Part shown: positions 1 through 7,304 of the stretch, piece by piece | Layout: each line of letters begins with the position of its first letter | Position numbering within the stretch: the stretch's first letter is position 1 | Assembly: GCA_937888715.1 (NCBI GenBank) | Contig: CALARU010000282.1 | Location: 1-37,461, forward strand | Origin: an uncultured Planctomycetaceae bacterium | GTDB taxonomy: Bacteria; Planctomycetota; Planctomycetia; Gemmatales; Gemmataceae | Direction of reading: 5' to 3' | DNA: 37,461 nucleotides | Translations under genes and position numbers: made by a program | The notes under the pieces: generated by a model | What the model was told of the DNA's origin: nothing | What the model saw: the letters and a program-made list of their open reading frames with translations, nothing else | Databases searched by the model: none

Positions 1-31
1 TTATAGCATGTGTTAATTAGATTTCTTAACT

Positions 32-2269
32 GTGACAAATTTTATGGATCCCTATCAAGTTGAAAAATTCCGTAACGAGGCTTATGCAAGATTCCAATCA
101 GGGAATATTGATGAAGCTAGGGAAATAGCGTTCAAAATAATTGATAAAGTGCCAGAGCATGGTGATTCTTTGTATTTGTTGGGGGTAATAGCCCATGGTG
201 AGAAAAAAATAAAAGAAGCCCTTGGGTGGATTTCCAAAGCAGTACAAAGTGCTCCTAAAAATGCGATTTTCTGGAATTCCTTGGGTGAATTATATCTTGA
301 TAATGAAAACCAAAAAGATGCAGAGTATAGTTTTCAGCAATCAATTATTTATGATGCAGGTTATGCCCGGGCTTTCAATAATCTTGGGCGACTCAAAATG
401 CTTCAGAAGGACAATGCTTTAGCGCGTTCGTTTTTCGAAAAAGCCACATTAGCAAATCCCAACTATGCAATTGCATTTAATAACCTAGGCGTGGTTTTGC
501 AGGGGTTAAGATTGCACGATGATGCAAAAGTTTCTTTTGGAAATGCACTGAATATTAGGCCCAATTACCCTGAAGCCCATTTTAACATTGCCAATACCTT
601 GTTTAATCTGGGTGATGTGGTTAGTGCAATTGAACATTATCAGAAAGCAATCAATACCAAGCCTGATTACGCAAAAGCGTACTTTCAAATGGGGTTGTCG
701 TTCCAGCAATTACGCAGAGATTTTGATGCCTTGGTATGTTTTCAAAACGCGGTAAAATTAAATTCCAATGATGCTGAGATGCTTACTAAACTTGGTGATC
801 ACCTACTCGTCAAGCAGGATTGGAAAGAAGCAATTGAAGTATTGGAAAATGCAGTTGAAATAAATCCAAATGCAATGGAAGGTTTTACACGCCTATGCCA
901 CGCTAGGCAGTTGGTTTGCGACTGGAGTAGTTACCAAGATGATTTAGATTTATTGTGGAAGGATGCAGAAATAAAGATTGGAAAAGGTGAATGCCCTGCA
1001 GTTGGTCCATTTCAATCCCTTACAGTTCCCTGGTCATTGGATCGGTTGCAGATGATCGCTAGGATGCATAGTGCCAAAACCAAAGTTGAAATCGGGGTTG
1101 AAAAGTTGCATCAATTTGATGTGCTTAAGAATGATTCATTACCAAGATTACGAATTGGTTATTTGTCAGGAGATTTTTATAATCATCCGATCAGTCATCT
1201 TTTGCACGGTTTTTTCGGAAGACATGATCTGAAAAAGTTTGAAGTTTTTGTTTATTCATTCAGCCAAAAAGATGACAGTGATTTCCGTAAACGCATTGAA
1301 AATGAGAGTGAGCATTTTATCGATGTTGCAGGAAAGAATGCCAAAGAAATAGGACAGCAGATTGCCTCTGATAATATTCATATTTTAGTGGACTTGATGG
1401 GTTACACAGGTTTCAACCGAGTTGCTTCATTTGCAATGCGGCCTGCCCCAATTCAGGTAAGTTTTTTAGGCATGTTGGGAACCATGGGTGCTGATTTCTT
1501 TGACTATATTATAACGGATTCATTTTTGACGCCTGAAGACTATCAGGTTTACTTTGATGAAAAATTTGTCCTGATGCCACATTCTTATTTAATTGCGGAA
1601 CTGGAATCAGAGTGCCCCTCTGGAAAGGTGGATCGGGAGAAGTATGGTTTGCCTGCCAGTGGTTTTGTTTTTTGTAGTTTCAATACTAATTATAAAATTG
1701 AGCCAAGAGCTTTTTCTGTTTGGATGCGAATTTTAAAGCAGGTGCCCGGTAGTGTGCTATGGCTTGCAGGGCAATCAGGTGGTGCATTGCTTGAACAAAA
1801 TCTTCGTAAAGAAGCTACTCGCTGCGGTGTAGATGATAGCAGATTAATTTTTGCAGGTTTTCTTCCAAGAAATGAACATTTGAAACGGCATCAAGTTGCT
1901 GATTTGTTTCTTGATTCTTTTGTTTACAACGCTGCTGCTACATCAAGCTTAGCCTTGCAATTGGGCCTTCCTGTAATTACTTGCCCTGGTGATACGTTTG
2001 CTTCTCGTGTTGGTGGTAGTTTGTTGAAATCGGCTGGTTTGCCTGAATGTATTGCTAAAGACCCAATTGAATATGAAAGGCTTGCTGTAAAGCTTGCAAA
2101 TGATCCAAACTTATTGCAATCGTATCGAGCTCGATTACTTGATAATCGGTCAAAGTCACCTTTATTTGATACTAGGCGTTTCGTTGGCAATCTTGAAAAG
2201 GCATATAGTTTTATGTGGGAAAATTATAAAGCGGGTAACACCGCCAAGCCATTTAAAGTTGAGGAATAA
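32..2269 (+). CDS. TPR-containing O-GlcNAc transferase-like glycosyltransferase (GT41 / SPINDLY type)
   Basis: The N-terminal half (about residues 10-285) is a run of roughly eight TPR helix pairs, a protein-binding solenoid. The C-terminal half (about 370-730) matches the GT41 catalytic region of O-linked GlcNAc/fucose transferases, which glycosylate Ser/Thr of proteins from a nucleotide sugar. Visible family motifs are GDFYNHP with the conserved His (H385), ILVDLMGYT, RPAPIQVSFLG, FNTNYKI with the conserved Lys (K555), FLDSFVYNAAATSS and the sugar-nucleotide segment PVITCPGDTFASRVGGSLL. The 745-residue length is normal for a bacterial member. The listed start is a GTG; an in-frame ATG lies at 44 and neither has a clear ribosome site. 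It converges on the cytochrome gene with a 5-base gap. Acceptor proteins are unknown; cytosolic location is inferred from the lack of a signal peptide. Confidence 0.9.
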   Translation: MTNFMDPYQVEKFRNEAYARFQSGNIDEAREIAFKIIDKVPEHGDSLYLLGVIAHGEKKIKEALGWISKAVQSAPKNAIFWNSLGELYLDNENQKDAEYSFQQSIIYDAGYARAFNNLGRLKMLQKDNALARSFFEKATLANPNYAIAFNNLGVVLQGLRLHDDAKVSFGNALNIRPNYPEAHFNIANTLFNLGDVVSAIEHYQKAINTKPDYAKAYFQMGLSFQQLRRDFDALVCFQNAVKLNSNDAEMLTKLGDHLLVKQDWKEAIEVLENAVEINPNAMEGFTRLCHARQLVCDWSSYQDDLDLLWKDAEIKIGKGECPAVGPFQSLTVPWSLDRLQMIARMHSAKTKVEIGVEKLHQFDVLKNDSLPRLRIGYLSGDFYNHPISHLLHGFFGRHDLKKFEVFVYSFSQKDDSDFRKRIENESEHFIDVAGKNAKEIGQQIASDNIHILVDLMGYTGFNRVASFAMRPAPIQVSFLGMLGTMGADFFDYIITDSFLTPEDYQVYFDEKFVLMPHSYLIAELESECPSGKVDREKYGLPASGFVFCSFNTNYKIEPRAFSVWMRILKQVPGSVLWLAGQSGGALLEQNLRKEATRCGVDDSRLIFAGFLPRNEHLKRHQVADLFLDSFVYNAAATSSLALQLGLPVITCPGDTFASRVGGSLLKSAGLPECIAKDPIEYERLAVKLANDPNLLQSYRARLLDNRSKSPLFDTRRFVGNLEKAYSFMWENYKAGNTAKPFKVEE

Positions 2270-2274
2270 CTTAA

Positions 2275-3615
2275 CTAAAGAGTTTTTAAGTATTCTATCA
2301 CTTGGGATCGTTCTTGCTCGGTTAGGTCGTCACCGAAAGTATGGCCGATATTAAATCTTCCTGGAGTGGAAGTGTCATACCATTTTCGTTGTTCTGTGAT
2401 TTCTTTACCTTGAAGGTGATCGCTGTTGTTTTTAAATTGATAATTCCAGCCAAGTTCTTTCTGGTTGTAATTTACAAATTTATTTTCAAAATCACGGGTG
2501 AAAACTTTGGGTCTGGCCTTGGAATTTAGAAGAGTATAAACCGAAGGGATGGATCCATTATGAAGATAAGGGGCAGTTGCCCAGATTCCATCCAAAGGGG
2601 GGGCTTGATATCCATCGGTTTCGCGAGCCTTGTAATCATCGGAAAACCAGCCTTCAACTTCTTTTGAGAACCAGGAGGAATTGTAAAATCTACCAAAGTC
2701 TTTGGTGATGCCAAAAAAGCGTTTAGTATCTGTTCCAATGACTTTGAGCGGAATAATTTTATTAGGATATTTTGGTTTCTCGCCATAGGTGCCATGGCAT
2801 TTTGAACAATTGTTTTCAAATAATCCCTTTCCTTGTGCAGCAAGAGAATGGTCAATCGCTAAAGGGTAAGCAGGAGGTTGAATCGAAAGCATAAAAGCTT
2901 GGAGGTCTGCGAATTTTTTTTCAGTGGTATTAAAGTGATCAGGGCCATGAAGGGGGCTCATCATGAATTGCATTACGGAGCGAACAGATCTAGCATCCGC
3001 CCCACCAGTTGCATACATAGATTTTTTCTTTTTCAATAGCCACCATGCCGGTGGATCTTCGTGAAGTTCGTCGTGAAGGCCCAAGTTAGCCCAAGATGTT
3101 TTCAGGGATAGATCCGGATTACGAAATCCCATAAGAAAAACAGAGACAGCTCCAGCTTCATTGGTACCCCGCGAGTTCCCGAAGCGAAAATTAATAGGTT
3201 TTTTATTGCCATCGGCTCTATTCATGTCTTCGAAAAAAGTCTGAAGGTCGAGTGAGTTATTACCTAAGCCGGGATAAGGTTTTCCGTCAAGTATTCCCCC
3301 ATGGCAAATCAAACAATCCAGAGCAATGCCCTTTACTGTTCCGAGGGTGAGTGGGAAAGGCGCAAGTTTAATCCCCATGGGGAGGTCGTCATTTTGGTAG
3401 GGAGCTTGGTGCATGCCGTAGCGGGATTCAAAAATTTCGAGTGCGATTTTAGGGCTGGGTCGAGATTCGAGATTCCATTGTTTATGAAGGTTATTTAAAG
3501 CTTTTATAGTAAAAGAAGGGGCTGCAAAATCTTTACTTTGCAAATAAGCTTGCCCATTAAAAGCATCGTTTTGTTGCGAAGAAAGCAAGGTGGTAATCAA
3601 TAAGAGAAAATTCAT
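2275..3615 (-). CDS. Secreted di-heme cytochrome c, RoxA-like
   Basis: A short hydrophobic N-terminus (MNFLLLITTLLSS) looks like a signal peptide, so the protein should act in the periplasm. Two haem-c attachment sites are visible: CLICH (C101, C104, H105) and CSKCH (C270, C273, H274). The segment GIWATAPYLHNGSIPSVYTLL near the C-terminus is characteristic of the RoxA-like / cytochrome c peroxidase-related family (rubber-oxygenase-like cytochromes and many planctomycete homologues). At 446 residues it is shorter than true RoxA (about 650), so rubber cleavage should not be assumed. A role as a periplasmic electron carrier or peroxidase is possible. No maturation or oxidase genes sit beside it. 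Confidence 0.85.
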   Translation of the reverse strand: MNFLLLITTLLSSQQNDAFNGQAYLQSKDFAAPSFTIKALNNLHKQWNLESRPSPKIALEIFESRYGMHQAPYQNDDLPMGIKLAPFPLTLGTVKGIALDCLICHGGILDGKPYPGLGNNSLDLQTFFEDMNRADGNKKPINFRFGNSRGTNEAGAVSVFLMGFRNPDLSLKTSWANLGLHDELHEDPPAWWLLKKKKSMYATGGADARSVRSVMQFMMSPLHGPDHFNTTEKKFADLQAFMLSIQPPAYPLAIDHSLAAQGKGLFENNCSKCHGTYGEKPKYPNKIIPLKVIGTDTKRFFGITKDFGRFYNSSWFSKEVEGWFSDDYKARETDGYQAPPLDGIWATAPYLHNGSIPSVYTLLNSKARPKVFTRDFENKFVNYNQKELGWNYQFKNNSDHLQGKEITEQRKWYDTSTPGRFNIGHTFGDDLTEQERSQVIEYLKTL

Positions 3616-3678
3616 TTTATCGCCTTGATAAATTAATTTGTTACACCTTATTATTAGCGTTGATGCATCGTAAAGAAA

Positions 3679-4608
3679 CTAATTATTTTTGCGACCCCAG
3701 CGTAATTTAGCAGAGCGAGATCTTGGATTCAGCATTTTTTCTTCGTAAGACGGTCTGATTGGATCTTTGGAAATTTCAGAAAATACCCCTTGATCAAGGA
3801 GGGTTGCCAAGCTTTTTTTTACAATTCGATCTTCTCCTGAATGAAAACTAATGAAAGCAACAGTGGCGCCTGGTTTTAAAATAAATGGAAGAATACGGAT
3901 TAGAGATTTTAAATTATCCAACTCGCGGTTTACAAGAATTCGCAGAGCCTGAAAAACTTGGGCTAGTACATTAGCAGGCTTGACATCGCCTCTTGCAAAA
4001 ACCTGTTGGTTTGATTTCCTGGGGCTATATTTTCCTACAACATGCGAAAGATCGGTGGTGTTTCGAATCATCCCAGCCAGGTAATTATCCTTAATATCTT
4101 GGGCAATAAGGTCAGCTTTTTCGACATCGCCAAACTCTGCTAGTTTTTCTGCCAAAGTTGTTACATCAATTTTCTCTAGTATTTGAGCGAGTGTATGGCC
4201 TTTAGATGTGTCCATTCGCATATCAAGAGGTCCTGGGCGAATGTAGGAGAACCCTCGTTCAGGATCATCGATCTGAGGGCTGGAAACACCTAGGTCAGCT
4301 AGAAGTGCATCAACTTGAAAAACTTCCTTTTCCATGAGTAATCTGTCGAGCCCAGCAAAGTTACCGTGTAAAAAATGAAACGAATCTGCATGGTCGCCAA
4401 GTTTTTCTTGCAATCTTTGAAGAGCAAGTGGATCTAAATCGACTCCGAAAATTTTCCCATCTGGGGCCACTAAAGGTAGCAATAGAGAGGTGTGCCCCCC
4501 TGCCCCAAGGGTGCAATCGACAATAATTTTGCCCGGACTTGGGCATAATATGTTCAGGATTTCATCTGCTAAAACAGGCAGATGGTCTCCTTCGGGAGTC
4601 GTTCGCAT
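3679..4608 (-). CDS. rsmH: 16S rRNA (cytosine-1402-N4)-methyltransferase
   Basis: RsmH (MraW) N4-methylates C1402 of 16S rRNA in the decoding centre using S-adenosylmethionine. Family blocks appear in order: HLPVLADEIL at the N-terminus, the SAM-binding DCTLGAGGHT, GVDLDP, ADLGVSSPQIDDPERGFSY with PLDMRMD, then FISFHSGEDRIVKK and RSRSAKLRW at the C-terminus. Length (309) is normal. The usual SFHSLEDR motif carries Gly for Leu. In most bacteria the gene lies in the dcw cluster after mraZ and before ftsL/ftsI. Here it stands alone between a cytochrome gene and a divergent phosphatase gene, with no cell-wall or division gene in view. Confidence 0.95.
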   Translation of the reverse strand: MRTTPEGDHLPVLADEILNILCPSPGKIIVDCTLGAGGHTSLLLPLVAPDGKIFGVDLDPLALQRLQEKLGDHADSFHFLHGNFAGLDRLLMEKEVFQVDALLADLGVSSPQIDDPERGFSYIRPGPLDMRMDTSKGHTLAQILEKIDVTTLAEKLAEFGDVEKADLIAQDIKDNYLAGMIRNTTDLSHVVGKYSPRKSNQQVFARGDVKPANVLAQVFQALRILVNRELDNLKSLIRILPFILKPGATVAFISFHSGEDRIVKKSLATLLDQGVFSEISKDPIRPSYEEKMLNPRSRSAKLRWGRKNN

Positions 4609-4701
4609 GTGATTGTTTTCAATAAATGTTACAAATTAAGACGAAACCAAGTATTATCTTAATGAATGTTAGGTGATTAAACACTTTTAAAGGGAATTGA
4701 A

Positions 4702-5364
4702 ATGTTGAGAGGTATGCTTTTTGATTTTGACGGAACACTTGCGGATAGCTTTGAGGCAATTGCTGAAAGTGTAAATTTTGTAAGATCTGAGAATCACTTG
4801 CCAAAATTAAGATTTGAAGAAATCAAAGCTCATGTAGGGCATGGTTTAGAGCATTTAATGGAGAAAATGCTTCCAGGTTGTAGTGTAGGGGATGCCAAAA
4901 AAGCCTATCATGCGCATCATAAAGTTCACATGAAAACCCATACTAGGTTATATCCGCATGCTCGTGAATTCTTACGCAAGCTGCACCTTACTGGAATTAG
5001 TATGGGGGTTTGCAGCAATAAACCTGTGGCCTTTACTACCGAATTGATCGAGCACCTTGGTATTAGTGACTTTTTTAAAGTGATTCTGGGGCCTGAAGAT
5101 GTTCCTAATCCTAAGCCTGCTCCCGATATGCTAATTGAAGCTGCCAAAAGATTGCAAATTAATCATAATGAAGTTGTTTATGTGGGCGATATGGATGTGG
5201 ACATTAAGGCGTCTGGGGCTGCGGGGATGGAGGTTTGGATTGTTCGCCATGATGATACTTCGTTCCAGATTTTAGAAAAAATAGCAATTGAAAACATTTA
5301 TGGGTCGTTTTTAGAAATTGAGGAACGAAAGAGTTGGCTTTTTGTCGGACATAATGGAAAATAA
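4702..5364 (+). CDS. HAD-superfamily hydrolase, phosphoglycolate phosphatase-like
   Basis: This has the haloacid dehalogenase fold with a C1 cap. Motif I is LFDFDGTLADS with nucleophile D8 and acid/base D10, motif II is VCSNKP, the motif III lysine lies in PNPKPAPD, and motif IV is VGDMDVDI. The 220-residue length and sequence style fit the Gph/PpaX group that removes phosphate from 2-phosphoglycolate or pyrophosphate, but HAD substrate specificity cannot be read from motifs. An AAAGGGAATTGAA stretch before the ATG can serve as ribosome site. The gene diverges from rsmH and is followed 51 bases later by the histidine kinase on the same strand, so the two may share a transcript. Confidence 0.85.
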   Translation: MLRGMLFDFDGTLADSFEAIAESVNFVRSENHLPKLRFEEIKAHVGHGLEHLMEKMLPGCSVGDAKKAYHAHHKVHMKTHTRLYPHAREFLRKLHLTGISMGVCSNKPVAFTTELIEHLGISDFFKVILGPEDVPNPKPAPDMLIEAAKRLQINHNEVVYVGDMDVDIKASGAAGMEVWIVRHDDTSFQILEKIAIENIYGSFLEIEERKSWLFVGHNGK

Positions 5365-5415
5365 AATGCGTAGAATATTAACAGACAAAAATAGGCTCGC
5401 CAAAGGCTCAATGTT

Positions 5416-7158
5416 GTGCCAAGTATAATAATTTTAAAAGGTTTGGATGAAGGCAGGCGATTTGAACTGCTAACCCCTCTCAGTGCAATAGGACGGGATC
5501 AGGCATGCTTTATTCGTTTGCAAGATACGGAGATTTCTCGTAGGCATGCGGAAGTTTATAAGTCTCCTGATGGTTTTCGGTTTCGGGACTTGGGAAGTGC
5601 GAATGGCTGCTTTGTTAATTGCAAATCGGTTCGGGATGTTTTGCTAAAACCAGGTGATCAAATCCAGGTCGGACAAACTGTACTGCTTTTTGCCCCTTTA
5701 GCAGGTGAAATGGGGGGGGCCGAGTCTACCGATCCTTTTCTAGACAGCTTGAAAATAAGGCCCCCAAAAGAACCCGAAAATTTCGAGCGATCCTTTGCTC
5801 TTTTAGGTACCGTGCCTGAATCTGAAGGGAGCGCCTTGCTTTCTAGGCCTGAAGGTGCACAAGGTGATTGGTTACGCAGTGCGCTTGCAAGGCTTGGTGT
5901 GATTTACGAAACGATAAACGCCACCAGCCAAATCCTAGATATTCAACTGTTGTTGGATCGCATTTTGGGCCTTGTGCTTAAAACCCTTTCGGCTGACCAT
6001 GGATCGGTGCTGCTTTCGGCTTCGTTTGCTCAGTCAGCTGCCCTAAAATCGCAAGGTGCTTCTGAATCCTATGGAGATTTTAAAGTTGTAGCCAGGGCTA
6101 GTGCTGTCTCAGGTAAAGGGGATTCTCTTATAAGCAGGACGGTTGTGGATCATGTAATGCATGAGAAAATCGGTGTGCTTGTAAGTGATGCGATGAATGA
6201 TTCAAGGTTTAATGCAGTGCAAAGTATTGTTCGTTCTGGGGTGAGAGAAATTATTTGTGTCCCGATGCGAGGCAGGCATGCTACGGTCGGGGTGATTTAT
6301 TTGGATAAGCATCCAATTGAAGCCCCAGTGGATATTCATGGAGCTTCAAATAGGAATTCTGCTTTTGAAAAAGAGCATTTGACCCTTGCGATAGCAGTCG
6401 CTCATCAAGCTGCGCTGGCGGTGGAAGACACGCTTTATTACAAGGCCAGAGTTCAAGGGGAAAGGCTCGCTGCGGTCGGCGAAGCTGTGGCCCATCTTTC
6501 GCATCATATAAAAAACATATTGCAGGGATTGAAGAGTGGTGGCGAAATATTAAAAATGGGTGTTAGGGATCAAGAAATGCCTTTGTTGGAGCAGGGCTTG
6601 CGTATCATAGAAAAAAATCACACACGCCTTTTTGATCTTGTAAAAGATATGTTAGGGTTTTCAAAAGACCGTGTGCCTGCATTTCAAGAGAGAAATCTAG
6701 TCGAAATTTTAACCGATGTTGTTGAATTGTCTGCGCCGATGGCAAAAGGCAATGGTGCAGAGATTCGCTTAGATGTGTTTGCGAAAGAAGTGGTGGCTTT
6801 TGTAGACCCAGAGGGGATTCATCGGACTATTTTAAACTTGGTAAATAATGCCATTGATGCAATTCGTGAAAAAAGTTATGGATTGATTATTGTTGGTTTG
6901 AAACTTTCTGTGGATCCTGGATATGTTGAAATTGTAATTTCAGATAATGGCGAAGGCATCGCTGAGGCGGATATAAAGACGATTTTCGCACCGTTTCAAA
7001 GCTCTAAAGGTAATTCTGGTACGGGTTTAGGTCTAGCGGTAGCTCGGAAAACTGTCGAGGAACATAAGGGTGTTATTTGGGTAGAAAGTAGTCTGAATGA
7101 AGGGGCGTCCTTTTTTGTTAAAATTCCGTTGGGGATTCCTGTAAAAGGTTTAGGTTAG
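5416..7158 (+). CDS. FHA-GAF sensor histidine kinase
   Basis: Three modules are visible. An N-terminal FHA domain (about 1-95) has IGRD and ISRRHAE (H44) plus the SANG turn, and binds phosphothreonine peptides. A GAF-like sensor domain spans about 165-335. A histidine kinase core spans about 345-580. The H-box reads AHLSHHIKNIL, with H363 the likely phospho-acceptor; the ATPase N-box is LVNNAIDAI and the G-boxes are SDNGEGIAEADI and GTGLGLAVARKTV. There is no transmembrane segment, so it should be a cytosolic sensor. The start is GTG at 5416 because the nearby ATG at 5411 opens only a five-codon frame; AAAGG sits about 9 bases upstream. No response regulator is adjacent, making it an orphan kinase. 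Confidence 0.9.
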   Translation: MPSIIILKGLDEGRRFELLTPLSAIGRDQACFIRLQDTEISRRHAEVYKSPDGFRFRDLGSANGCFVNCKSVRDVLLKPGDQIQVGQTVLLFAPLAGEMGGAESTDPFLDSLKIRPPKEPENFERSFALLGTVPESEGSALLSRPEGAQGDWLRSALARLGVIYETINATSQILDIQLLLDRILGLVLKTLSADHGSVLLSASFAQSAALKSQGASESYGDFKVVARASAVSGKGDSLISRTVVDHVMHEKIGVLVSDAMNDSRFNAVQSIVRSGVREIICVPMRGRHATVGVIYLDKHPIEAPVDIHGASNRNSAFEKEHLTLAIAVAHQAALAVEDTLYYKARVQGERLAAVGEAVAHLSHHIKNILQGLKSGGEILKMGVRDQEMPLLEQGLRIIEKNHTRLFDLVKDMLGFSKDRVPAFQERNLVEILTDVVELSAPMAKGNGAEIRLDVFAKEVVAFVDPEGIHRTILNLVNNAIDAIREKSYGLIIVGLKLSVDPGYVEIVISDNGEGIAEADIKTIFAPFQSSKGNSGTGLGLAVARKTVEEHKGVIWVESSLNEGASFFVKIPLGIPVKGLG

Positions 7159-7293
7159 TTGTTTTTGTAAGAAAACCTCTTCAAAACAGATTTAAACTTA
7201 ACAAAAAACCGATTCTTGATAAAAATTTTGCTTGGTTTGATGGTATTTTGGTGTATTTGAGTTAGAATTAAAATTGAAAATAGATTTAGCTGC

Positions 7294-7299
7294 GGGGGG
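7294..7299 (+). promoter_or_regulatory. Strong ribosome binding site for sucA
   Basis: Six consecutive G residues followed by ATTAA lie five bases before the ATG at 7305. This purine block is stronger than the ribosome sites of most genes here and supports this start. Confidence 0.6.
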
Positions 7300-7304
7300 A
7301 TTAA

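Noticed and set aside
2269..2291. Inverted repeat ACTTAA...TTAAGT between convergent genes as a bidirectional terminator
   Set aside because: The six-pair stem is almost all A-T with a large loop and is too weak to call.
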